Shown here piece after piece: positions 1-7,470 of a stretch of DNA of 32,422 bases. Every line of letters starts with the position of its first letter. Position 1 is the first letter of the stretch. This DNA is from a virus, in IMG/VR virus record IMGVR_UViG_3300032311_000392, positions 1 to 32,422 of that record; one strand, written 5' to 3'. A program made the position numbers and the translations under genes. The notes under the pieces are model-generated. The model made no database searches. It was not told the origin of the DNA and saw only the letters and a list, made by a program, of their open reading frames with translations.

Positions 1-615
1 ATTAGTTAGATCGCCAATACCAGTTGCATAAGTTCCGGAAGCGAACTGTGCTACAAAGTCATCAGTATCTTCGTTTGCTACTGGGACACGGAATGTCTTA
101 GCATCAACCTGAATACGATCGAACATTGGAGCAATTACTAGCTGCTGTTCCATTTCTTCATAGATGTTAGTTGAGAAGTTCTGTAGGAACTGGTCAACTG
201 ATGTGATTGCCTTAATCTGATTACCAATGTTGGTATCAAATGGGTCACGACGTCCCATAGCCTTAGCTAGTAGGTAGGCATTTGCCATCTGCTTAGCAGA
301 GAAGCGTGAGGTATTACGAGCCTGCTCCTGATAAACATTCTTGCTCTCAGAGATAGCCTTGATTTCATTTCTATACTTTGAAATCTGTGACTTTAGTTCT
401 TCTAGCTCTTCGCGAGTCTGGCGAGATACTTCACCCTTACGGTCAACTTCGTCAGCCTCTTTCATTACAGTCTCGCCAGCCTTCTGGACTAGCTTCTCTG
501 CTCTATTCTCGCCAACTACTACTGAGACTTCAGACTTCTCTACCACTGTTTCAGTTGTAGTAGCCTTCTTTTGAGTCTCTAGTACAATTGGTTCACCAAT
601 ATTTTCGGTTGCCAT
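1..615 (-). CDS. Major capsid protein, HK97-type, internal start (3' end outside window)
   Basis: This is the C-terminal part of the fused frame read from an internal ATG at 615, preceded by AAGGAG nine bases upstream, so the capsid protein can probably also be made alone. The 205 visible residues begin with about 100 charged, helical, coiled-coil-like residues resembling the HK97 delta (scaffold) domain. After that comes a segment with NIYEEMEQQLVIAPMF and a TFRVPVANED strand, as expected for the start of the HK97 fold (N-arm and spine helix region). Delta domains are removed by the prohead protease after assembly, so a cleavage near residues 100-106 is plausible but not shown. The remainder of the protein is outside the window. 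Whether the separate or the fused product dominates cannot be told from sequence. Confidence 0.82.
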   Translation of the reverse strand, partial: MATENIGEPIVLETQKKATTTETVVEKSEVSVVVGENRAEKLVQKAGETVMKEADEVDRKGEVSRQTREELEELKSQISKYRNEIKAISESKNVYQEQARNTSRFSAKQMANAYLLAKAMGRRDPFDTNIGNQIKAITSVDQFLQNFSTNIYEEMEQQLVIAPMFDRIQVDAKTFRVPVANEDTDDFVAQFASGTYATGIGDLTN

Positions 616-2178
616 TGTTTCTTTCTCCTTTATAGTCTTAGTAGTTTTATGACCGTTTACGAGTAAAGCTAGATTCTTGGAAGTCTCTTCGCTATTTCCG
701 CAGTCAATACTCTTAAGCTTTTCAATATTTTTAAGCATTATATTTGCTATATGGTAACTTGTGTCATTCCATTCTGATGATGGTGTAGTTTTTAGATTAA
801 GTGTTTTATTAAGCTTTTCTTGTAAAAGTTCACTATTTTTAACAGTATCTTTATCTTTTACTGCATAAAGCTCTTGTTCTGATATATTTACTAGCGATTT
901 AAAACGCTCTTTAATATTTAAACGCTCAGAGTCAGTTAAACTCTTAAAATCAGTAGATATTATTTCAAGGTCATACTGTGACCCAATATCCCAAAAATTC
1001 ACTACTGATAAATTTTCAGCAGAAATTGTAACTGTATTATCTAATGATTTACCGTTTAAGTCAACTTCTAAAAATTGAAAAATAGGGTTTTGGGCAGTAG
1101 CAATTTTTGTTACTTGATATCTTTTGCCTTCGTGTTTGGCAAAAGTACCGTTTTTAACATAAGATGTTTCCGTACTTAATAAGTTTATAAAAGGAATTAA
1201 ATCGTATGGGTTAGAAGATACAGTACTTTCTTCTTCTAATTTATCCTCTAAATCCTTTGAAACATCAAGTTCCTTATTAATATCATCTTCTGTAACTTCT
1301 CTTGTTTTTTTCATTAGGCTCTCCTCTGTCTCAGAATATAATGTAACTGAAGAATAATTTGGATTTCTACTAGCAGCTACCTCACTTGGTGACATTGGAC
1401 GCTCGTCATCATCCTCAACTTCCTGACATCCAGTAGATGCAGAAGGTTGTACTAGGAATACTACTTCATGGGTATGACCCTGAGACTGTTCCATTTTATA
1501 ATTAGTTATTTTATGGTAATGGTCTTGACCGTGTGAAGAATATGTAGTAACTCCGTTACCGCTATCATCCATTTCTAAAGTATGATAGTGATTATTTACA
1601 TTATTACTAATACCTATATAGATACGAGCCATAGCCTTAGTCTCATCAGAGAGACTAGCATCTTTTAAACTCTTTTTAAAATTATCATAATCAGCATTAG
1701 ACTCAAAACTTTTTCTAACACTGAATAAACTCTCTTGGTTACAAGGTACGCTTACTACACTAATCTCATGTAGTTCAACATCTGTAATCATAGTAGTATC
1801 ACTAGACCTATCATAGCGACCATCTTTAACTTTAAAACCTACAGAAAAGCTCTTTAAAGCACCATCTTCAATAAGAGTTTGAACTCCGTGTAGCTTCTCA
1901 GCTGCATCACTTACATAAGCTTCAACAAAGATACCTTTACGGTCTACAGAAATTTTTTCAACACGTCCAATAGGCTTACTATGGTCATGCTGATATAATA
2001 AAACAGGGTTTTTACGGTAGTAATCTACACCTTTAGCCCAAGCTTGAGCAGTAATGATATCACCAGCACGATCTTTATCTGTGGTATTAGCATATCCTGC
2101 AATTTTTAAGCCTTTTTTCTTACCTTTTGCAGTTTTTTCAACTGTTAAAGGGCTATATACATGAAATATTTTATCCAT
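1..2178 (-). CDS. Prohead protease fused in frame to major capsid protein (partial)
   Basis: The frame is open without a stop from the ATG at 2178 to the window edge (726 codons); I checked every triplet. Residues 1-155 look like an HK97 gp4-type S78 prohead protease: a YQHDHS segment (His64/His66), LKSFSVGF (Ser112) and an ELHEISVVSVP segment (Glu135/Glu138) match the expected His, Ser and acidic positions. Residues 195-240 form a His-rich stretch with HYH, HYH and HTH motifs. Residues 289-521 are a charged linker of unknown fold, and residue 522 onward is the capsid protein. The protease normally trims scaffold and capsid delta domains inside the prohead. The start overlaps the portal stop by 8 nt and has GGGGA upstream. 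Separate protease and capsid genes are the usual arrangement; a fusion is uncommon. Internal starts at 1314 and 615 suggest nested products. The missing C-terminus lies beyond the left edge. Confidence 0.9.
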   Translation of the reverse strand, partial: MDKIFHVYSPLTVEKTAKGKKKGLKIAGYANTTDKDRAGDIITAQAWAKGVDYYRKNPVLLYQHDHSKPIGRVEKISVDRKGIFVEAYVSDAAEKLHGVQTLIEDGALKSFSVGFKVKDGRYDRSSDTTMITDVELHEISVVSVPCNQESLFSVRKSFESNADYDNFKKSLKDASLSDETKAMARIYIGISNNVNNHYHTLEMDDSGNGVTTYSSHGQDHYHKITNYKMEQSQGHTHEVVFLVQPSASTGCQEVEDDDERPMSPSEVAASRNPNYSSVTLYSETEESLMKKTREVTEDDINKELDVSKDLEDKLEEESTVSSNPYDLIPFINLLSTETSYVKNGTFAKHEGKRYQVTKIATAQNPIFQFLEVDLNGKSLDNTVTISAENLSVVNFWDIGSQYDLEIISTDFKSLTDSERLNIKERFKSLVNISEQELYAVKDKDTVKNSELLQEKLNKTLNLKTTPSSEWNDTSYHIANIMLKNIEKLKSIDCGNSEETSKNLALLVNGHKTTKTIKEKETMATENIGEPIVLETQKKATTTETVVEKSEVSVVVGENRAEKLVQKAGETVMKEADEVDRKGEVSRQTREELEELKSQISKYRNEIKAISESKNVYQEQARNTSRFSAKQMANAYLLAKAMGRRDPFDTNIGNQIKAITSVDQFLQNFSTNIYEEMEQQLVIAPMFDRIQVDAKTFRVPVANEDTDDFVAQFASGTYATGIGDLTN
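625..630 (-). promoter_or_regulatory. Internal ribosome binding site for capsid start
   Basis: AAGGAG on the minus strand, nine bases before the ATG at 615, inside the fused protease-capsid frame. It is as good as the sites of ordinary genes in this window and is the main evidence for independent capsid translation. Confidence 0.75.
1321..1327 (-). promoter_or_regulatory. Internal ribosome binding site before Met289 of the fusion
   Basis: AGAGGAG on the minus strand, with GGAG six bases before an in-frame ATG at 1314 (residue 289). Initiation here would give a product lacking the protease, made of the 233-residue linker plus the capsid protein. This resembles nested scaffold starts such as lambda Nu3 within C. 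Confidence 0.5.
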
Positions 2179-3430
2179 TTTGTGTATCCCCTGGTGCGCT
2201 AGTTTGGTCTCCCTCAGAGGGTCTTCCTCCTTGTGAGGAATCTACAGCACTACCTGTTATATTTTGTGGTATTCTAATATCATTATGACCTTCTAAGGGA
2301 CCATATCTTAAACCTTCTCTAGCTTCATTAGGTGTTAAGATTCCAGTATTAACTAAGGTACTATAGTATAGAGCTTGAACTTTTTCATCTGCACGAAGAG
2401 AGGAAACTGCTGTTCTATCTGGTCTAATAATCATATCTGGACCAAAGAAATGAGCAAAAGAACTACAAAACTGCTCTAATATAGGCATAATAGTATGATT
2501 ATAGAATAGAACTTGATTGGCATGGATATTAGCATTATTACCACTCTTTAAGAGAACATAAGGAACTCCTAGAGCTTTAGCTATATCTTGTTGAACACGC
2601 TCAACAGATGCTTCAAAATCTAATTCAGAAAACTTTACTTGACCAAAAGGACTTATTTGTAATCCACCGTCTAAAATAGCAGGAGACCTAGCACCACCAA
2701 AAATAGTAGAATAGTTCTGTCTCCACTGCTCAAGGACACGTTCTTTAACTTTAGGACTCAACACAGAATCAGTTTGTAGCACGATTCCTGGAACACCATT
2801 ATTTTTAAAGAATTGACGTTGAAAGTTAATTAAATAGTAGTAAAGCTCTATTAAACGCTTAATAGATTTAAGTCTAGGAGCACCTCTATAAATACTATCC
2901 TCATTATCAGCTTTAATATGAATTATTTCTTCTGGTTCAAACTTTAGATGAGTATCTTGGCGAGTAGTTTGTCTATTATAACTATAGACAGAGGATTGTT
3001 GTATATTTCTAAGTAAGAAGTTATAGTGATTGATAAATGTTTTTCTATCAGGAATTACTTCCATATCATTAGCTGGTATTACATAGATATTAGTTTTGTC
3101 ATAATAAAAGAAAGCATTACCATCTATTAAATAGTCTAAAAAAGCACGCCTAAAAAGTTTTACTCTATCTTCAAAAGGATTTGGTGCTCTATTTAAAAGC
3201 TTATCTACTTTTTTAACAGCGCCACCACCCTCAACAATAATAGGAATCTCAATTAACCCATTAATAATAAGTTCTATTGACCTATTAACAACTTCGACTT
3301 CTCTATAAGCTTGCTTATAATCAGCAACAACTTCAGGACTTACATAAGGCTGCGCGGCAGCTAGTGATGGCTGAGCTGGATTAAGTTTTTCTGAAATCCA
3401 TTGTCTCCAAGCTGGAACTTCGTTAGCCAT
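2171..3430 (-). CDS. Portal protein, HK97 family
   Basis: A 419-aa protein matching the HK97-type portal family in length and pattern. The helical region with EVEVVNRSIELIINGL, the FLDYLIDGNAFFYY segment, EEIIHIKADN, the GVPGIVLQTDSVLS segment and the C-terminal LVNTGILTPNEAREGL are typical of these portals. The portal is the dodecameric ring at one head vertex through which DNA enters and leaves, and it binds the terminase and the head-tail connector. The ATG at 3430 follows AGGGAGAAAA and overlaps the HNH gene by 8 nt; its stop overlaps the protease-capsid start by 8 nt, so translation is probably coupled. The C-terminus (about residues 395-419) is a polar Gly/Ser/Asp-rich tail, likely disordered. 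Confidence 0.93.
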   Translation of the reverse strand: MANEVPAWRQWISEKLNPAQPSLAAAQPYVSPEVVADYKQAYREVEVVNRSIELIINGLIEIPIIVEGGGAVKKVDKLLNRAPNPFEDRVKLFRRAFLDYLIDGNAFFYYDKTNIYVIPANDMEVIPDRKTFINHYNFLLRNIQQSSVYSYNRQTTRQDTHLKFEPEEIIHIKADNEDSIYRGAPRLKSIKRLIELYYYLINFQRQFFKNNGVPGIVLQTDSVLSPKVKERVLEQWRQNYSTIFGGARSPAILDGGLQISPFGQVKFSELDFEASVERVQQDIAKALGVPYVLLKSGNNANIHANQVLFYNHTIMPILEQFCSSFAHFFGPDMIIRPDRTAVSSLRADEKVQALYYSTLVNTGILTPNEAREGLRYGPLEGHNDIRIPQNITGSAVDSSQGGRPSEGDQTSAPGDTQNG

Positions 3431-3797
3431 TTTTCTCCCTTTGCAATTCTAACCATTTTATAATCTTTGATGCCATATTATTAGTATATCTTTGACCATA
3501 GATGTTATGGAGTCTTTCGTGATGAACCTTACAAAGAGTATAAAGATTTTCGTTACTTAGCTTACTAAATTCATCGTTATAAAATTTAACTCTTATATCT
3601 TTTATTGCATCTACAGAATCAACTTCACTAATGCCATTAGCTGAACACCAAACTTCAAATAACTGTGAAATTGAATACATGTGATGAAGCTCTAGCTTGT
3701 CTTTACATTTACAAACATAACATTCATCTCGTGGTTTATAATCTTTTTTAATATAATCCCTAATATATTTAATAGGAATTCTTCTCAAATTACTCAT
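3423..3797 (-). CDS. HNH endonuclease
   Basis: A 124-aa protein with a complete HNH core. A CxxC pair (Cys26, Cys29) precedes the LELHH element (His38/His39), followed by ENLYTLCKVHHERLH (Asn84, Cys89, His92/His93, His97), giving likely zinc ligands and the metal-binding catalytic His-Asn-His set. HNH enzymes next to terminase and portal genes in HK97-like phages can help the terminase cut packaged DNA; free-standing HNH genes can also be homing endonucleases. Both remain possible here. The gene lies between the large terminase and the portal, has an 81-bp gap before it, lacks a Shine-Dalgarno sequence, and carries its own possible leaderless promoter. This partly autonomous look would suit a mobile gene, whereas the 8-nt overlap with the portal suits a settled packaging gene. 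Confidence 0.9.
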   Translation of the reverse strand: MSNLRRIPIKYIRDYIKKDYKPRDECYVCKCKDKLELHHMYSISQLFEVWCSANGISEVDSVDAIKDIRVKFYNDEFSKLSNENLYTLCKVHHERLHNIYGQRYTNNMASKIIKWLELQREKNG

Positions 3798-3804
3798 TTA
3801 AATA

Positions 3805-3834
3805 ACTTTAACAAAAGCTGTGCTTTGTGTCCAA
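3805..3834 (-). promoter_or_regulatory. Possible leaderless promoter of HNH gene
   Basis: Minus strand TTGGAC (3829-3834), 18-bp spacer, TAAAGT (3805-3810), then seven bases to the ATG at 3797, so transcription would start at or beside the start codon. No Shine-Dalgarno sequence is present. It has the same arrangement as the sites at 31251-31280, 15557-15585 and 32013-32041. Confidence 0.45.
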
Positions 3835-3863
3835 TCTTTAATTTTTATAAGCCGTAAAAGGGG

Positions 3864-3879
3864 AACTAAAATTTTAGTT
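3864..3879. repeat. Perfect 16-bp A+T-rich palindrome between terL and HNH gene
   Basis: AACTAAAATTTTAGTT is self-complementary over 16 bp and sits directly at the stop codon of the large terminase, followed on the minus strand by CCCC and TTTT. It could be a weak terminator-like hairpin or a protein-binding site. The 81-bp gap 3798-3878 otherwise holds only the possible HNH promoter. Confidence 0.5.
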
Positions 3880-5147
3880 TAAGCATATATAGAAGCTGAT
3901 TTTTTAACATAAGTATATATAGCATAACGTACAGCGTCAGAAGCGTGTGAGCTATCATCATGAATAGTAGTTGGGTTATCAGTTTTAGGATTCCATTTAT
4001 AAGTTGATAGAGCCATAAAAGTTTGAAAACCAGCATCTCTATCAAAGATAAGTCTATTATGGTCTACTAAAGAACATATATAGTTAATACCATCATTTAC
4101 AGATTTAATTGCATTTTCACAATATATATCATAGTCACCAGCAAAGTCAGCACGTAGTTGCTGAGCGGCAGAATCAATATATATCATATCAATTTCCCAC
4201 TTCTCTTCTAGTTCTTTAATATGTGTTGCAAGTTCGGATGTTGTTATTTCTTCGGAAATATACTCATCAACAACATAAAAGTTAGTACCATCGGTAGCTA
4301 TAACAACAAAAGCATTTTTATCTCTATAACCAACGTCAAAACCAGCTATAATTTCATAACGATTTAGATTAGATTTAATATAACTTAAGTCCTTAACATG
4401 CTTATCTTGTATAAGATTATAGACTTGTAGCTCCGTAGTAGTCCAATCACACTCATATTCTTGAGCAAAGAGTTTATGAGAAGTAGACTTACGAGCTTCT
4501 TCAATATCTTTCATGTTAAGTAGTGGGTTAGCTCTCCAAGTATACAGCGCACTACCCCATTCTTCATAATCCTCAGTCTGCCCACGTAAGTAGTACTCAT
4601 GTAAATAGTTTGCTTTACCGCGAGGAGTAGAAATAAAGAGGGCACGAGAATTTGGATATGTAGAAAGGGCAGGACGTAAATCACGAGTGAAGTATTCATC
4701 ATCAGGGATAATTGCAGCTTCGTCTACAATTATAAGATGAGCAGCGCGTCCTACGAGAGAATCTCTATTATTGGCAGAAAGAAGCCTAAAAGTAGAACCA
4801 TTAATAAGTTTAACAATTTTATCTTTTTGATTGAAACGGTCTACTTCGAGCTGTAGATTACGAATCATATCGGTTACATAGTCCCAAATGATTGAAGATA
4901 GAGTGAAGTTAGGAGCTACAACCATAACCTGTGTTCCAGGTTCAAGAAGCTTTGCTAGTGCAAGAATACCGGCGGCAAGGGACTTGCCTGTACGGCGGGC
5001 AGATATATGAGTCCAGAAACGATAGTTTTCTAGACCATCTACCATTCCCCATTGACTTTCATTAAAGGTTATGCCTTTACTTTGCCCAACAGCAATTCTC
5101 TCAAGCAACTTTTCAACAGGAATTTTAAAAAATTTTTCTTCTTTCAT
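3879..5147 (-). CDS. terL: Terminase large subunit
   Basis: A 422-aa packaging motor and nuclease. The N-terminal ATPase has Walker A SARRTGKS (residues 49-56), Walker B LIIVDEAA (138-145, Asp142 and Glu143) and the coupling motif FISTPRG (171-177). The C-terminal RNase H-like nuclease has GFDVGYRD (Asp271), IDSAAQQ (Asp325) and HDDSSHASDAVRY (Asp397/Asp398 and Asp404). The length is normal for the family and all key residues are present, so it should be active. It docks on the portal, pumps DNA into the prohead and cuts the concatemer. The start at 5147 has AAGGT upstream and is separated from the stop of the holin-like gene by one base. A small terminase candidate lies about 26 kb away at 30801-31244 instead of next door. 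Confidence 0.96.
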   Translation of the reverse strand: MKEEKFFKIPVEKLLERIAVGQSKGITFNESQWGMVDGLENYRFWTHISARRTGKSLAAGILALAKLLEPGTQVMVVAPNFTLSSIIWDYVTDMIRNLQLEVDRFNQKDKIVKLINGSTFRLLSANNRDSLVGRAAHLIIVDEAAIIPDDEYFTRDLRPALSTYPNSRALFISTPRGKANYLHEYYLRGQTEDYEEWGSALYTWRANPLLNMKDIEEARKSTSHKLFAQEYECDWTTTELQVYNLIQDKHVKDLSYIKSNLNRYEIIAGFDVGYRDKNAFVVIATDGTNFYVVDEYISEEITTSELATHIKELEEKWEIDMIYIDSAAQQLRADFAGDYDIYCENAIKSVNDGINYICSLVDHNRLIFDRDAGFQTFMALSTYKWNPKTDNPTTIHDDSSHASDAVRYAIYTYVKKSASIYA

Positions 5148-5148
5148 T

Positions 5149-5430
5149 CTATACCTTAAAATATTTTAATAGTGACATAACAAGAGCGACGGCTCCACCA
5201 GTTGCAGAACCTACCCAAAGTAGTGTTCTTAGGCTAACTCTGCCTGTTAGAGCCATCTCTCTTAAATCTTTAACTTCACGCTGCATTAAGTCAAGTCGTA
5301 TATCCATCTTCTCAAGTGTCTTAAGTAGCTGGGTATATCTCTCTTCGCATACAGCCTCATGAGTAGAGATGTCTAGTCTCAATTTCTGTGTACGTTCGTG
5401 CAAAGTATCAACACTAGACTCTATATCCAT
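5149..5430 (-). CDS. Small coiled-coil/membrane protein, possible holin (XhlA-like)
   Basis: A 93-aa protein. Residues 1-62 are charged and heptad-like, predicting a coiled coil; residues 68-88 form a single hydrophobic segment rich in Leu, Val, Ala and Gly; the tail is short and basic (KYFKV). This layout is that of XhlA/haemolysin-like phage proteins and some holins, which sit in the inner membrane and help start lysis. No endolysin is seen next to it. It is also compatible with an envelope-anchoring accessory protein. The start at 5430 has AAGGA upstream. It lies between the outer-membrane protein gene and terL in one tightly packed run. I see the topology directly; the lysis role is inferred. 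Confidence 0.6.
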   Translation of the reverse strand: MDIESSVDTLHERTQKLRLDISTHEAVCEERYTQLLKTLEKMDIRLDLMQREVKDLREMALTGRVSLRTLLWVGSATGGAVALVMSLLKYFKV

Positions 5431-5440
5431 GATAATTTCC

Positions 5441-7459
5441 TTAGAAGTTAATTTTTAGACCAATCATACCAACTGCGGCAGTATAATTTTTACTTTTATC
5501 AAACCCAGCACTTAAGTCGATAGAAGCATTAGAAAAGATTTCTTTTTTAACAGATAGGCGAGATTGCCCAACTGTACCAAAATCTTTAGATTGGATAGCG
5601 CGTAATTCAACTCCTAACCAATCAATATCATATCTAATACCAGCGTAGGGTCTTGCTTCAAAACTACCACCCTTTTCTGGGAGGGTAGATAGAAGAGAAG
5701 ACCCTGATTCAACAGCTGAGGATACCACTGACTTGTCTAATATTACACCAATTAGAGGTCTTAGTCCATTATATTCTTTACCAGAATAAAATGTAAGGTC
5801 AGCATAATAATTTTTAACTTTAACCTTGCTGCTATTTGAAAGAGCAAAGATTGGAAGAGATACGCTTGTATTAAAGTCTGTTACCCCAAAACCAACTGAT
5901 GCTTTTGTCCAAAGGTACGCTTGTTTATTAAGGATATAAGTAGTCGCCCCATAACTATCTGAGCTAGAAGAAGTATTTAAATAGTCATGGCTAGTTCCTT
6001 TATTAAAAGTACCAGCAATACCTAGAGTATTATTCTCAAAGCTTTTTTGAACTCCAAAACCAATAGCACTAGTACGTATTGTACCACCGGCCTTAACATA
6101 GCTCATTGAAGGAGTTGCCCAAGCACCATCTTTTGTTGAAAGAGCATCTACTAAAAATGGGTTAAATCTATGAACTGCGATAGCATCCTTTAATCCAAGA
6201 GCTGAGATAGAAGCACTCTCGTTAGAAGAAGATGACTGAAGTACGATATCATTTACAGTTGTTACAATAACTTCGTTAGTAGTTGCGCTTGTAGGTGTAG
6301 CAGTAGAAGTAGTGGTAGTTGTTACTACAGGAGTTCCATCTGTAGATTCTACAGAACCGTCACTATAGGTTGTAACTGTTACAGGGATAGTAGTGGTAGT
6401 TACGGTAGTTGGAACTGTAGCTATAGTAGTAGTTGTAATTGGGGTAGTAGCTGTTCTAATAGTTACTCGTGGAGTTGCACCTACTACTGTTGTAGTTCTT
6501 GTTACATCAATAGTTTTAGCACTTTTTACAGCAGCGTCGCGTGCTGTAGCAGTATAAGTAGTTACTCCTGTAGTTACAGCAGTTGTAGTTACGGTAGAAC
6601 CTCTTGTTGATGTGGAAGTTGTAGTAGTAGCTCCATTAGATGAGCTAGATGATACTTTTGGAGTACCTGGAGCAGTAGATACTACAGTTTTAGGAGGAGG
6701 AGCTCCACCACCATTAGAGGCAGCAGCGCCATTTCCATTAGCACTAATAGTCCCACCTACGGTTCCAGCAACAATACCCTTAATAATATCATCAAGAGCA
6801 GTTACGTTTTGTTTTTGTGCGACAGTACCTGAAACATTAAAACGAGAAGCATCAAGCCAGTTAGTATCAGCAACAGTAACAATAGTTCCTGTTACACCTG
6901 AACCAAGATTACCAGCACGTCCAATCCAACTCATAGCAGAAACAGCACCATTTCCGTCTGAAATTAGAGGAATACCTTGAGAGTTAACGATGGCAGAAAC
7001 TGCCGCATAGTTTACAGTAATACCAGATGTCATATACTTTGTATTAACATTACTAGAGACATTATTAGTCATTGCAGAGTTTGCACCAATAGTAGTTGTA
7101 CCACCACCGAGTGCAGTAATAAGCGCCGCAACGGAGTTGTTTCGCGACTGGCAGCAACCAGGATTTTCAGTTATGAAGAAAGCAAAACCGCCATTTGTAA
7201 CATATGTATTATAGGTTGTTTGCTCGCCAGATGTAAGAACAGCGCTATATCTTAAGTCCCATACCTGCTGATAGGTAGTTGTAGCAGTTGGTATGAGAGC
7301 TAGATTAGTAGTGACGGTCACTGTGTGACCCTCCGCCTCTAGTCTACCTTTAACATTGTTAGTAACTTGGTCGTATTGAGCATCGATAACAAGTACATTA
7401 TCGGCATAGGCAATAGTAGAAAATAATAAAGTAAATAGTATAGTTAAACGTTTAAGCAT
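5441..7459 (-). CDS. Secreted outer-membrane beta-barrel protein with N-terminal passenger domain
   Basis: A 672-aa protein. Residues 1-19 are a clear Sec signal peptide (basic MLKR, hydrophobic core, AYA cleavage motif before Asp20). Residues 21-240 look like a folded alpha/beta domain (NVLVIDAQYD start, GFAFFITENPGCC). Residues about 260-400 are a Thr/Ser/Val-rich low-complexity linker. From about residue 430 to the end, alternating amphipathic strands finish in GLKINF, with the terminal Phe typical of barrels inserted by the BAM machinery. The order resembles an autotransporter or OmpA-type protein. The start has the strongest Shine-Dalgarno in the window (AAGGAGG), implying high expression. 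In a late phage operon it could alter the host surface (superinfection exclusion, as proposed for Lom-like proteins) or act at lysis; a virion role is less likely because of the signal peptide. Topology is visible; function is inferred. Confidence 0.8.
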   Translation of the reverse strand: MLKRLTILFTLLFSTIAYADNVLVIDAQYDQVTNNVKGRLEAEGHTVTVTTNLALIPTATTTYQQVWDLRYSAVLTSGEQTTYNTYVTNGGFAFFITENPGCCQSRNNSVAALITALGGGTTTIGANSAMTNNVSSNVNTKYMTSGITVNYAAVSAIVNSQGIPLISDGNGAVSAMSWIGRAGNLGSGVTGTIVTVADTNWLDASRFNVSGTVAQKQNVTALDDIIKGIVAGTVGGTISANGNGAAASNGGGAPPPKTVVSTAPGTPKVSSSSSNGATTTTSTSTRGSTVTTTAVTTGVTTYTATARDAAVKSAKTIDVTRTTTVVGATPRVTIRTATTPITTTTIATVPTTVTTTTIPVTVTTYSDGSVESTDGTPVVTTTTTSTATPTSATTNEVIVTTVNDIVLQSSSSNESASISALGLKDAIAVHRFNPFLVDALSTKDGAWATPSMSYVKAGGTIRTSAIGFGVQKSFENNTLGIAGTFNKGTSHDYLNTSSSSDSYGATTYILNKQAYLWTKASVGFGVTDFNTSVSLPIFALSNSSKVKVKNYYADLTFYSGKEYNGLRPLIGVILDKSVVSSAVESGSSLLSTLPEKGGSFEARPYAGIRYDIDWLGVELRAIQSKDFGTVGQSRLSVKKEIFSNASIDLSAGFDKSKNYTAAVGMIGLKINF

Positions 7460-7470
7460 AATAGTCCTCC

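Noticed and set aside
341-574. Plus-strand Ser-rich frame opposite the capsid start
   Set aside because: The minus frame has clear capsid-like coding sequence and a good start; the plus frame is low-complexity.
6612-7255. Plus-strand open frames opposite the outer-membrane protein gene
   Set aside because: They mirror the Thr-rich and signal-side coding sequence, overlap each other in different frames and lack ribosome sites.
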